Assembly (NCBI GenBank): GCA_927353735.1
Contig: CAKMIA010000010.1
Coordinates: 1-52,525, forward strand
Length of the DNA: 52,525 nucleotides
Reading direction: 5' to 3'
DNA from: an uncultured Veillonellaceae bacterium
Lineage (GTDB): Bacteria; Bacillota; Negativicutes; Veillonellales; Dialisteraceae
Of this stretch, positions 31,153-39,622 are shown piece after piece. Within the stretch, counting starts at the first letter, position 1, and the number at the start of each line of letters is the position of its first letter. The position numbers were made by a program, and so were the translations under genes. The notes beneath the pieces are model-generated. The model saw only the letters and a program-made list of their open reading frames with translations, was not told where the DNA came from and made no database searches.

Positions 31153-32225
31153 TGCTCGTTCCCTCCTTCGCTTTCCAGCACATCGGCGAGACGGTTCAGC
31201 GCATCATCGGTATCGTTACCCTGCTGTTCCGGCTGGCCGTTCGCGGCGCGGAGTACTTCAAGCTGCCGCGCCCGTTCTTTTTCCGCGAGCCGCTCTTTAA
31301 GCGTGGGCAGCTTCGTGTCGCGGAGCTCGACCGTATCCAGCTGGTGCTTCCCGGCACGGAGCGATTCTTCAGACAGCTCTTCCGATGAAGCGCTGTTGAA
31401 CTGAATATCTCCCGCGCTCGGCACCTTCTCGTTCTCATCTATGCGTTCAATGAGAAGGAACTGCTTCTGTGAGAACTGGAGCTTCATGTTGTTCATCACC
31501 CGGTCGATCTCAAGAAAATTTCCCTTAAGCCGGTAGTTGGCAAGCTGAAGCTTGGATTTATCAAAATCGTCATAGTAGTAAATGACCGGCATGTTCTGCG
31601 TATTGTCCGGCGTGATCTCGATATACGTCTTGGAACCGTCATCGAATACTGACTTCGGAATCAGCTTCTCGGTGACGTTCTTGTTTTTCACACATTTGTA
31701 ATTCCTGTGAATGCGGGAAGCCCGTTCGCGTGCTTCGGCGATTTCCGCGTTCGCTTCATTCATCGCTGCCGTTCTCGCTGCCATGGCGGCCTGCCGTTCC
31801 TGCTCATCTTCGACCGGATAATTCCAGCGGACAGCGAACTGCACGTAATTCGGATTTTCCGCCGTAACGAGAAGCCGATACGACCGCCGCGACGTATTGA
31901 TGATCACGTTCGTCGTGCTCGCTGCAAGCGGCTTGATATACACATGCGCGTGACCGGCCACGTCATCTTTTTCCACTGCCCACTGAAGCGTATTGCCCGC
32001 CGCGACTTTCTGAACGGCTTCATCCGGCCGTAGCACGATATCCGTCACATAGCCGACCTTCGTATAAACCACGTACTGATCGTAGGGCGCGTAATTGAAG
32101 ACCGCCGCGCTTCCGTCATACGAAACAGGATCTTCCACATATCCGTTTTCCGCTCCGGCCGAAACGGTAAGCATGGCGCATGCCATGACGGCAAGGGCAA
32201 GCGTTTTCACATTCTTTGATCTCAT
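31149..32225 (-). CDS. virB9: VirB9/TrbG/CagX outer-membrane core protein
   Basis: A 358-aa exported protein with a signal peptide (to SAGA, about residue 25). The N-terminal domain includes VVYTKVGYVTDIVLRPDE and NVIINTSRRSYRLLVTA. A coiled region lies at about 150-175. The C-terminal domain includes IPKSVFDDGSKTYIEI and MPVIYYYDD-x-D. The Q/E-rich tail past residue 285 is longer than usual. It forms the outer core with VirB10. GGGGAGG precedes the ATG. Confidence 0.92.
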   Translation of the reverse strand: MRSKNVKTLALAVMACAMLTVSAGAENGYVEDPVSYDGSAAVFNYAPYDQYVVYTKVGYVTDIVLRPDEAVQKVAAGNTLQWAVEKDDVAGHAHVYIKPLAASTTNVIINTSRRSYRLLVTAENPNYVQFAVRWNYPVEDEQERQAAMAARTAAMNEANAEIAEARERASRIHRNYKCVKNKNVTEKLIPKSVFDDGSKTYIEITPDNTQNMPVIYYYDDFDKSKLQLANYRLKGNFLEIDRVMNNMKLQFSQKQFLLIERIDENEKVPSAGDIQFNSASSEELSEESLRAGKHQLDTVELRDTKLPTLKERLAEKERARQLEVLRAANGQPEQQGNDTDDALNRLADVLESEGGNEQ

Positions 32226-32228
32226 CGC

Positions 32229-32900
32229 TTACCTCCCCGCCATTTCCGGCGCATAGGAGAAGTCCGTAATGAAGAGGCCGATCGGATTCAGTACGAGGTC
32301 TTCCTTCTTTGTGATCGTCTCCGTCTTCACCGCGAAGTTGCCGGTGTAATACGTGTCGACCGGAACACCGCCGCCGTCGGCGGACGATTCTTTCCAGCGC
32401 ACGGTGTAAGTATTGCTCTGTCCGGCAATGGGCTGTACGGAAAGGATCTCCACTCTCGTATTGATATGGCCAATGCGGGCGGTGAACTCCGGCAGGTACA
32501 GGTTCTTATACTTGTTGGCCGCCTCCGGGGTCATAAACTTCACAGCCCGATTCACGCTGCGCTGCAAAACGTTCTTGTCTTCCGGCACGCTCCTGATCCC
32601 TTCCACAAAACGGGACAGGAAATACGAGATCTCCGCGTCCGTCGGCTCAACGTTCCGCTGTTCCAGCGCGCCGAGGGACATCACGTAACCCGTTTTCTCA
32701 TCCACATGGATCACGTAGGGCACATACGTCGCCTTCGTGCCGATGTACACAACCGAGAGGATGCACACAAAAACGAGGAATACGAGGATATACGAGATGC
32801 GCTGCCACTTCAGGATCTGCATATCCTTCATCGTGAGCATGGTGCCCACATTCTTCGCGCCCCGATCCGCCGCCTCCGAATACGTTTCTCTTTCACTCAT
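32229..32900 (-). CDS. virB8: VirB8/TrbF inner membrane protein
   Basis: A 223-aa bitopic protein with one N-terminal membrane helix (ISYILVFLVFVCILSVVYI) and a periplasmic NTF2-like domain (YVPYVIHVDEKTG, NVLQRSVNRAVKFMTPEAANKY, YTVRWKE). It is the first gene of the minus-strand transfer operon. AAGGAGG lies upstream and the promoter is at 33018-33046. VirB8 nucleates the inner-membrane complex. Confidence 0.92.
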   Translation of the reverse strand: MSERETYSEAADRGAKNVGTMLTMKDMQILKWQRISYILVFLVFVCILSVVYIGTKATYVPYVIHVDEKTGYVMSLGALEQRNVEPTDAEISYFLSRFVEGIRSVPEDKNVLQRSVNRAVKFMTPEAANKYKNLYLPEFTARIGHINTRVEILSVQPIAGQSNTYTVRWKESSADGGGVPVDTYYTGNFAVKTETITKKEDLVLNPIGLFITDFSYAPEMAGR

Positions 32901-33015
32901 TCACTTCATTCCTCCTTGCGCCTTGCGCTTTTTTTCGTTCGGTGATATTCTTCAATCAACGGCAGTTTATATTTATTTCGCACCGAGCGAAAATATTTTA
33001 GCCGTTAAACTACCG

Positions 33016-33088
33016 GAATTATAAGCAATTATCGGCGATTTGGGAACAGGCCGGACGTTTGGACGGCCTCTCAAAAAACCCGTGAGCG
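33016..33088 (-). repeat. oriT-region direct repeat 1 with T4SS promoter
   Basis: First of two direct repeats sharing an identical 50-bp core (33039-33088 and 33161-33210). On the minus strand it carries TTCCCA (33041-33046), 17 bp, TATAAT (33018-33023), a probable promoter for virB8 onward. A GGCCG/CGGCC hairpin (6-bp stem) lies within the core. Confidence 0.75.
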
Positions 33089-33123
33089 ATTTTTCCTACA
33101 TATATCTAACATATTTATAAATT

Positions 33124-33153
33124 TTGCGCAGACGTGGAATTATGCGGTATTAT
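33124..33153 (+). promoter_or_regulatory. Candidate relaxase promoter
   Basis: TTGCGC (33124-33129), 18 bp, TATTAT (33148-33153), pointing to the relaxase. It lies inside the left part of direct repeat 2, so relaxase binding at oriT could repress it. Confidence 0.45.
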
Positions 33154-33210
33154 CGGAGAATTTGGGAACAGGCCGGACGTTTGGACGGCCTCTCAAAAAA
33201 CCCGTGAGCG
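33137..33210 (-). repeat. oriT-region direct repeat 2, abutting nic
   Basis: The second copy of the 50-bp core ends exactly where the nic motif begins (33207-33218). A diverged minus-strand promoter (TTCCCA, 18 bp, CATAAT) is also present. Confidence 0.75.
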
Positions 33211-33280
33211 CCCACTTACCAATAGAATACTTGTTCGGGTATGGTAAACCATTCCGATCCCGCATTCTATTGCGTGGGCC
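33207..33280 (-). other. oriT: Origin of transfer (oriT) with RSF1010-like nic
   Basis: The minus strand reads TAAGTGGGCGCT at 33218-33207, 10 of 12 matches to the RSF1010/MOBQ nic sequence TAAGTGCGCCCT. As in RSF1010, an inverted repeat sits directly 5' of it: CAATAGAAT (33220-33228) and ATTCTATTG (33264-33272) are perfect 9-bp arms. They are extended by GCCCAC/GTGGGC (33210-33215, 33274-33279) and enclose an inner hairpin ATGGT-AA-ACCAT. By analogy the cut falls between 33211 and 33210 on the minus strand, so transfer would lead toward lower coordinates and the relaxase gene would enter last. Confidence 0.75.
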
Positions 33281-33328
33281 CCCTCTGCCGAGAGCCTGAT
33301 TGCCTGCGTACCGCACGCCTTTACTGAA

Positions 33329-36202
33329 ATGAGCACCTATCACGCAACGATGAAAATCATGAGAGCAGGAAAAACAATGAGCCACCTGGCTTACATTACC
33401 CGGACAGGAAAATACCGGTCCAAAACAGATCTGCTTTTTACTAAAAGCGAAAACCTCCCTGACTGGGCAAAAAATGCCAACGATTTCTGGTGTAAAGCAG
33501 ATGAAGTAACACAGCAAAAAAACAAAAAACAGACAGGTGTAGAAAGACCAACCTCAAGAACCGGCCGTACATGGGACTTCGCCCTGCCAAATGAGCTCTC
33601 AAATGAAGAACTCATCCGCTTCACGGATGAATACCTGAAAAAACAATTTCCAGATTACCCGTACACCTATGCCATTCACATCCATGAATCGGCGATCCAT
33701 CAAAAAAGCAATCCCCACGTGCACGTAATTTTTACCGAATACAAAATGAATGACCGTGCCCGCCAACTTGATAAAGAAACCTTTTTTGAACGCCACGGCA
33801 TAAGCCGAAGCGGAAAAGAATACGGCGGAGCGGAAAGAGAGTGGGATCTTTACGGACGAACCGGGAAAAAACTCCGCGAGCTCCGGCGCAATCTCGCTGA
33901 TGAGATCAACCGAGCATACGAAGAAAAGGGGCTCCCCCAGCGCGTCACTGAAAAATCCATCGAAGTGCAGCGCGAAGAAGCCCTGAACGCGGGAAACATC
34001 CGGCAGGCCGATGCCTTCGACCGGCCGAAACCGAAACGGCTCGCCCCGAAAAAATTCAAAAAATACCAAGAGGTGATCTCCGAAAAAGTCCGTGAAGGCT
34101 GGCGCGATGCCGATCTGTCCGATATCCGGGATAAGGATGTCGTCGACCGGATCTGCCAGGAATTTGAAAAGCAGGTCAACGCGGAAGCGCTCGACCGCAT
34201 GGCAAAAGAGCAGATCATGGAAGCGACGGATCAGGAAAAACTCGCCGCCGTGGAAGAGCAGCTCCGGGATATCGCCGTATACAAAACAGCTCTCCCCACC
34301 AGAGAAGAGAGCTGCGGAACCATCGCCAAAACAGCGGAACGCGAACTGAGAAAGCGCGAGAAGAACCTTCTCCTCGCCCACACCCGGGCACGCATCCGCC
34401 CCTTGCAGAAAGAAAAATACAAAGCCGAACTCAACCAGAAATTGCAGCGCATGGAAATGGAAACGCTGCAATCCGCATCCGACGAAGAAAAGATCCGCGA
34501 ATACGCAGTCCGCCTCTTCGCCGAGCAGGCAGCCGGCGAAAAACTCACGGCCGCCCTTTCCGGCGAAGAGCTCACAAAAGAAGAACGAGAAGACCTCTTC
34601 ACCCTTAAGGAAATGGCCGCGGCCGCCATGGAAAGGGCGAAGAAAGCGGGAATCACGGAAGAATTTGTGGAAGCTCACCGCGAAGAGATCGACCGCTACA
34701 CGGAAAGCCTGCGTCTCCTCAACATCATTGACAAGGGCGCGGGCGAAGACAAGGATCATACCGCCATGACATACGACCATCAGGCCGTAAAAGACCGGCG
34801 GCAGAATCTTCTTGACGCGCGCGTCGCCGAACTGATCAACGAATACCGAAAGCGTCTCTACGGCAAACCGATCTTCCGGTACGACGAAAGCAGCGAACTG
34901 GATCAAAGAAGAAAACAGCTCAAACGCTGCGAGAAAAGAAAGCACGTTTCCCCCGCTGTACAGCAGGCCGTAAAGAATGCTCTCTCCTTCACCCGAAGGA
35001 AGCATGACCAGATCATGCTCCGCGCAGAACTTGAGGTTTTCCCCGGAACGGAAAAGGATAAAAACCTTTCCGACGTCGAAAAATACGCGGAAGACCGGCA
35101 GAAGGATTACATCAAAGCCTTCTACCGCCTCACGCCGCACAGCGCAGAGTATGAACTCAAAAAGCTCATTGACGAAGACAGCGGAAAGGAGCTCAAGACC
35201 CTCCGGGAAAAGCTTCGCTCCGCGGAAGCAAAACGGGAACTGTGCAAAAAAATGAAACGGCCGGCCGGAAAAATCGAAGATCAGATCACCGCCCTGCGCC
35301 GCTCCATCGCGGAAAAAGAAAACAGCCTTCGCACGCGGGAACGCATAGCAAAGGCTGCGGAAAATTCCAAACGATCCTGGGAAGACTGGCCTGCAAACCG
35401 CATCGAACTCCGCCGAAAAGAGCAAAAGCTCGCCGAATGGCTGCGTGATGTTCCCCTCCCGAAATACCTGGAAGAAAGCATCAGAAAAACGCTCGAAAAA
35501 TTCAAAAACAAAACATCGCGGCAGGCGCTCCTTGACTACGCCGTCCGCGAAAAATTCGCAGAATACCAGAACCGCGTCGATGCCCTCCTTCCCAAATCGG
35601 AAAAAGCCTGCGCCCTCGATCTCATCAGAAAAGCCTCCGGCGGAAAACTCGATGCCATCGACGGAGAGATCAAATACCTGCGGAAACTCAAGCGGAGCAC
35701 ACCGGCTGAAGACCTTCAGCGGCATGCCAATCTGGACAACCGGATCAAGGAAGCTTCGACTGAGCGCAGCGAACTCATCGCGTCGTATACGACACCGGAA
35801 CTCCTCGCAAAAGCCGCTGAGCAAAAAGCAGCCGCGGAACTTGACCTTGAAAAAAACATCCACTCGCTCCGCTCAGAACAGGCCCGGCTCGTGCTGAAAC
35901 AGCTCTCGCGCCGTCATATCTCGCCGCAGACGAGACACTACTGCGAAGAGATCCTCAAAAAGGCAACCAAAAAGATCGACGCAAAGGAAATGGAACGAGA
36001 GCGCCGCGTCCTGATGTATCGCAGACACACCCGGATGCTGCGGCAGAAGATGAACGGCCGCATAAAGACCTCCCTGCCGAAACAGGAACTGGAAAACGCC
36101 ATTGCCAGCATGGGCAAAGACATTTTCGATCTGCCGAAGACCGGCACCGGCCGGGCGAACCTCAATATCCGCCACGATCGGGACATCGAAATGGAAAGAT
36201 AA
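33329..36202 (+). CDS. MobA/MobL-family relaxase
   Basis: A 957-aa protein. The N-terminal ~200 residues are a MobA/MobL relaxase: AYITRTGKY with candidate catalytic tyrosines at 22 and 29, YAIHIHES (H117, H119) and the metal-binding NPHVHVIF (H130, H132). The rest (about 200-950) is a long, highly charged helical region with many coiled-coil stretches, probably for binding the coupling protein or T4SS; no primase or helicase motif is evident. It nicks oriT just upstream and stays covalently on the 5' end. The start lacks a strong ribosome binding site. Topoisomerase III follows 25 nt later. Confidence 0.93.
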   Translation: MSTYHATMKIMRAGKTMSHLAYITRTGKYRSKTDLLFTKSENLPDWAKNANDFWCKADEVTQQKNKKQTGVERPTSRTGRTWDFALPNELSNEELIRFTDEYLKKQFPDYPYTYAIHIHESAIHQKSNPHVHVIFTEYKMNDRARQLDKETFFERHGISRSGKEYGGAEREWDLYGRTGKKLRELRRNLADEINRAYEEKGLPQRVTEKSIEVQREEALNAGNIRQADAFDRPKPKRLAPKKFKKYQEVISEKVREGWRDADLSDIRDKDVVDRICQEFEKQVNAEALDRMAKEQIMEATDQEKLAAVEEQLRDIAVYKTALPTREESCGTIAKTAERELRKREKNLLLAHTRARIRPLQKEKYKAELNQKLQRMEMETLQSASDEEKIREYAVRLFAEQAAGEKLTAALSGEELTKEEREDLFTLKEMAAAAMERAKKAGITEEFVEAHREEIDRYTESLRLLNIIDKGAGEDKDHTAMTYDHQAVKDRRQNLLDARVAELINEYRKRLYGKPIFRYDESSELDQRRKQLKRCEKRKHVSPAVQQAVKNALSFTRRKHDQIMLRAELEVFPGTEKDKNLSDVEKYAEDRQKDYIKAFYRLTPHSAEYELKKLIDEDSGKELKTLREKLRSAEAKRELCKKMKRPAGKIEDQITALRRSIAEKENSLRTRERIAKAAENSKRSWEDWPANRIELRRKEQKLAEWLRDVPLPKYLEESIRKTLEKFKNKTSRQALLDYAVREKFAEYQNRVDALLPKSEKACALDLIRKASGGKLDAIDGEIKYLRKLKRSTPAEDLQRHANLDNRIKEASTERSELIASYTTPELLAKAAEQKAAAELDLEKNIHSLRSEQARLVLKQLSRRHISPQTRHYCEEILKKATKKIDAKEMERERRVLMYRRHTRMLRQKMNGRIKTSLPKQELENAIASMGKDIFDLPKTGTGRANLNIRHDRDIEMER

Positions 36203-36227
36203 AAATCTTATGCAAAAGGAGAAGCAA

Positions 36228-38390
36228 ATGGAAAATTACACCCTCATCATCTGCGAGAAAAAAGATGTCGCCACTAAACTTAAAGACTACTTTGAGCGCA
36301 ACGGCAATTCCTATACGCCCATGAAGGGCTACTACATGAGCGATACAAAAAACAAATATGAAATCACCTGCATCACATGGCTCGCCGGTCACATCCTCAC
36401 GGACTACGAGCCGGAAGAATATGATCCGTCCTGGAAAAACTGGTCCACCGGTCCTCTCCCGATGATCCCAGAAGAATTTAAGAAAAAACCGGACCCGGAC
36501 AAAGGCAAGAAATTCCAGTACGACGTGGTGATGTCCCTCATCCCCAACGCGGCAGCCATCATCAACGCGGGCGACCCGGACCGCGAAGGGCAGGTGCTCG
36601 TTGACGAGCTCTTGCAGGATCAGATCGGGAAAAAAGACATCCGACGGATGATCCTCTCCGGTCTGAATGACGAGATGATCGAACGGGCGCTCAAATCCAT
36701 GAAGCCGGACAGCGACTACCGCGGGCTGTACCTCTCCGGCGTCGCCCGCTCGCACATCGACTGGCTGCTCGGCATGAACCTCACACGCCACTTCACGCGG
36801 CTCTGGCATAAAGGCGGTATGACCGGCACCGTCCCCATCGGCCGCGTAAAAACGCCGACCGTCGCGCTGGTGGTCAAGCGCGAAGAAGCCATCCGTAACT
36901 TCAAACAGGAAAACTGGTACACCGTCAACGCGCAGATCGTGGTCGGCGGCACGAAGGCCACCATCACGCTGGACAGCAAGGACAAGATCACCGATAAAAA
37001 CAAAGCCGACGCGATCAAAAACGCTGTCCTCGGTAAATCGTTCATCGTAAAAAATGTGGAATCCGATCAGAAAACGCAGGGCGTAAAAGAGCTGTACCAG
37101 CTCAACACCTTGCAGGTCGACGCGGATAAATACTGCGACATCCCTGTGAGCGAAACGCTTAAAGCCGCGGAATCCCTTTACCTCGGCGGCTACACATCCT
37201 ATCCCCGCACGGAATGCCGGTACCTGCCGGAATCCCAGCGGAAAGACGCACCGGCCATCGCCAAAGCGATCAATGAAAAAATCTCCAGCGAGATCGGCAT
37301 CATCCCGACAGGCGACAACATCACCACAAACGTCGGGAACTCCCCCGTCTTCAACGATAAAAAACTGGGAGCGCATCACGCGCTCGTCCCCACCGGAAAA
37401 ATCCCGGATCTTACCAAACTTTCCGAAACGGAAAAGCAGGTCTACCTGCTCATCGTGAGAAAATACGCTTCGATCTTCTTCCCGCCCTACATGGCCGAGC
37501 AGATCAAAGTCCGGGGCACCATCGACAGCTATGATTTCACACTTTCCTACACGAAGCCCAGCGAGATCGGCTGGAAAGTCATGTACCTGTCCTACGCAAA
37601 AACAAAAAAGAAAAATAAAGAGGAAGACAACGATAAACAGGAAATGGCATGGAAGCCGACCACCGGAAGCACCTACTCCGTCGTCGGTTCCCAGACGGCA
37701 AAGAAGGCAACACGGCCGCCGAAGCCATATACGGACGCGACACTCATAGCCGCCATGGCCGGTATTCAGAGCGAAGACGAATCTCTAAACACCGTCCTGA
37801 AACAAGTGAAAGGCATCGGCACCTCCGCCACCCAGGCGACCATCATCGACCAGCTCATCAAAAATAAACTGCTCTACAAGGTCAAGAAAGAGATCCATCC
37901 CACCGACCTTGCCATGCAGGTCACAGACATCCTTCCGAAGATCCTCACGGAAGCCGATTACACCGGCCAGATGGAACTCGCTCTCGCAAAACTCGAAAGC
38001 GGAGAAGTCCAAAGCGAAAAGCCCTACCTGGACAACGCCGTCCAGCTCATCAACGCCATCCTCAAACAGTGCACCGCCCCGCTTTACAGCAGGGAATACC
38101 CGTGTCCGGCATGCGGTAAGGGGTACATCATCTATCACGAATACGTGAGCAAGGACACCGGCGAAGTACACCAGTACGCACGATGCAATAACGAAGAATG
38201 CCGGACGTACTGGCCGGTGGAAAACAGAAAACCCAAACTGGTAAAATGCCCGAAATGCGGCAAAGGCTGGATGAAAGAAAAGAAAAACATGAAGACCGGC
38301 AATGTCTTCTACGGATGCTCTGAATACCCCGAATGCCGGGGCACCATGACCGAGGAAGACTTCAAAAAAGCGAAAGAAGAAAAGCCATGA
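36228..38390 (+). CDS. topB: DNA topoisomerase III (TopB/TraE-like)
   Basis: A 720-aa type IA topoisomerase. Toprim domain at residues 1-150, with the GDPDREGQ acidic motif at 115-122; catalytic Tyr325 in YTSYPRTEC. Two C-terminal zinc ribbons follow: CPACGKG with CNNEEC at about 620-655, and CPKCGKG with CSEYPEC at about 665-700. It would separate or decatenate plasmid strands during transfer or replication. The ATG at 36228 has AAAGGAG 8 nt upstream. Its stop overlaps the start of the zinc-ribbon gene by 4 bp. Confidence 0.94.
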   Translation: MENYTLIICEKKDVATKLKDYFERNGNSYTPMKGYYMSDTKNKYEITCITWLAGHILTDYEPEEYDPSWKNWSTGPLPMIPEEFKKKPDPDKGKKFQYDVVMSLIPNAAAIINAGDPDREGQVLVDELLQDQIGKKDIRRMILSGLNDEMIERALKSMKPDSDYRGLYLSGVARSHIDWLLGMNLTRHFTRLWHKGGMTGTVPIGRVKTPTVALVVKREEAIRNFKQENWYTVNAQIVVGGTKATITLDSKDKITDKNKADAIKNAVLGKSFIVKNVESDQKTQGVKELYQLNTLQVDADKYCDIPVSETLKAAESLYLGGYTSYPRTECRYLPESQRKDAPAIAKAINEKISSEIGIIPTGDNITTNVGNSPVFNDKKLGAHHALVPTGKIPDLTKLSETEKQVYLLIVRKYASIFFPPYMAEQIKVRGTIDSYDFTLSYTKPSEIGWKVMYLSYAKTKKKNKEEDNDKQEMAWKPTTGSTYSVVGSQTAKKATRPPKPYTDATLIAAMAGIQSEDESLNTVLKQVKGIGTSATQATIIDQLIKNKLLYKVKKEIHPTDLAMQVTDILPKILTEADYTGQMELALAKLESGEVQSEKPYLDNAVQLINAILKQCTAPLYSREYPCPACGKGYIIYHEYVSKDTGEVHQYARCNNEECRTYWPVENRKPKLVKCPKCGKGWMKEKKNMKTGNVFYGCSEYPECRGTMTEEDFKKAKEEKP

Positions 38391-38680
38391 ACCGGCCTAA
38401 AAAGAACTGTGCCGCATGCGGCCGGGCATTCATCCAGCAGCGCAGCAGCCAGCGCTATTGCAGTGAAGCATGCCGCCGTCTCGGTTATCGGATAGGACTC
38501 TGCAATCACGAAGACAAAGAAACGGATACGGCCATCCGCACATTCACCTGCGCGCGATGCGGAAAAACCGTAAAAGTAACTGATCTTAAAGACCGGCGGC
38601 AGAGATTCTGCTCCGCCCGCTGTGAAAAACTCTATTGGAAAAACCGCAAAGCAGAAAGCAGAAAGAAGGATGCCCCATGA
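38387..38680 (+). CDS. Two-bead zinc-ribbon protein
   Basis: A 97-aa protein with two CxxC...CxxxC ribbons: CAACGRAF to YCSEACRR, and FTCARCGKTV to FCSARCEKLYW. The second is close to the single bead upstream of virD4. It is translated from an ATGA overlap with topB and overlaps the four-bead gene in the same way. Function unknown; nucleic-acid or relaxosome binding is a guess from context. Confidence 0.8.
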   Translation: MNRPKKNCAACGRAFIQQRSSQRYCSEACRRLGYRIGLCNHEDKETDTAIRTFTCARCGKTVKVTDLKDRRQRFCSARCEKLYWKNRKAESRKKDAP

Positions 38681-39342
38681 ATACAGAAACAAGGATCTGC
38701 CCAGAATGCGGCACTGTATTTTATCCTTCTTCTCCCACACAGAAATACTGCTCCGCCGAGTGCAAACAGCGTTACCACTCTCGAAAGCACTGGCAAGAAA
38801 TCAAAGAAGAAAGACTGAAAGAACTCGCCGCAGAAACGCGGATCTGCGAGCAGTGCGGAAAGCCGTACACGCCGATTTACCGCAGGCAGAGATTCTGCTC
38901 GGAAGAATGCAGAAGAATGGCTGCGGAAAGAGGCCTCATCCATCCGGGACATAACCAAAAACAGCCGGAAAAACAATATGACCGGCAATGCCCCCAATGC
39001 GGCACTCATTTTATCACCCGCCAGGCAACCCAGAAATACTGCTACCCCGCCTGTAAGCGCCAGCATGAGCGCCACGCCGAACCAGAACACCCGGAAGACG
39101 AGATGATCACAGACGCGCCGGTGATCCGCACCTTCTGCTGCAAAAACTGCGGAAAATGGATCTCCGTAACACGGAAAACAGACAAGCGTGAAATCTTCTG
39201 TTCTCACAAATGCGAGAAAAACTTCTACCGAAAACGACCGTCGGAACGAGCAGCATGGACAACAAAGAAAGCACGCCATGCCCGTGTTGTCCGCGAAGCC
39301 ATGAAAGGAGGTGAATGCCATGGAAATGGAAGACCCGGATAA
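38677..39342 (+). CDS. Four-bead zinc-ribbon protein
   Basis: A 221-aa protein made almost entirely of four tandem zinc ribbons. Each starts CP/Q/KxCG, has about 12-18 residues, then F/YCS-x2-C plus a basic helix: CPECGTVF to YCSAEC; CEQCGKPY to FCSEEC; CPQCGTHF to YCYPAC; CKNCGKWI to FCSHKC. The ATG at 38677 has AAGGA upstream and overlaps the preceding stop. Such beads could wrap ssDNA or RNA, but no family is recognised. Confidence 0.8.
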   Translation: MNTETRICPECGTVFYPSSPTQKYCSAECKQRYHSRKHWQEIKEERLKELAAETRICEQCGKPYTPIYRRQRFCSEECRRMAAERGLIHPGHNQKQPEKQYDRQCPQCGTHFITRQATQKYCYPACKRQHERHAEPEHPEDEMITDAPVIRTFCCKNCGKWISVTRKTDKREIFCSHKCEKNFYRKRPSERAAWTTKKARHARVVREAMKGGECHGNGRPG

Positions 39343-39553
39343 GATCCTTCCCAATAATATGGAAGACGACGAGCTGAAACTTCTCGCCCGTCTGGAACCC
39401 GTCCAGCTGACCGAACTTTCCCCCGACGACCTGCGCCGCATGAAAGAGACTCTGGACAGAATGGGCGCAGCCCTGGGGACATCCGGCCTCCGGCCGGATG
39501 AATATTACGACCATGGAGCAGAAATGCCCACGGACCAGAAAGCGGAGGATTGA
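39320..39553 (+). CDS. Small acidic protein
   Basis: A 77-aa acidic helical protein (DDELKLLARLEPVQLTELS, DDLRRMKETLDRMG). The ATG at 39320 has AAAGGAGG 8 nt upstream inside the preceding gene. No family is recognised. It lies between the zinc-ribbon genes and the ArdC-N gene. Confidence 0.65.
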   Translation: MEMEDPDKILPNNMEDDELKLLARLEPVQLTELSPDDLRRMKETLDRMGAALGTSGLRPDEYYDHGAEMPTDQKAED

Positions 39554-39622
39554 GCCGCGGCAAAGTGAAGGATAAACACTACTGCCTGAAAAAACCTTAA
39601 TTACCTGAAAAGGAGAACTACC

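Noticed and set aside
33599..35863. Long minus-strand ORF (754 codons) opposite the relaxase
   Set aside because: It is antisense to the relaxase helical region and is rich in F, produced by reverse-complemented GAA/AAA codons. No start signal.
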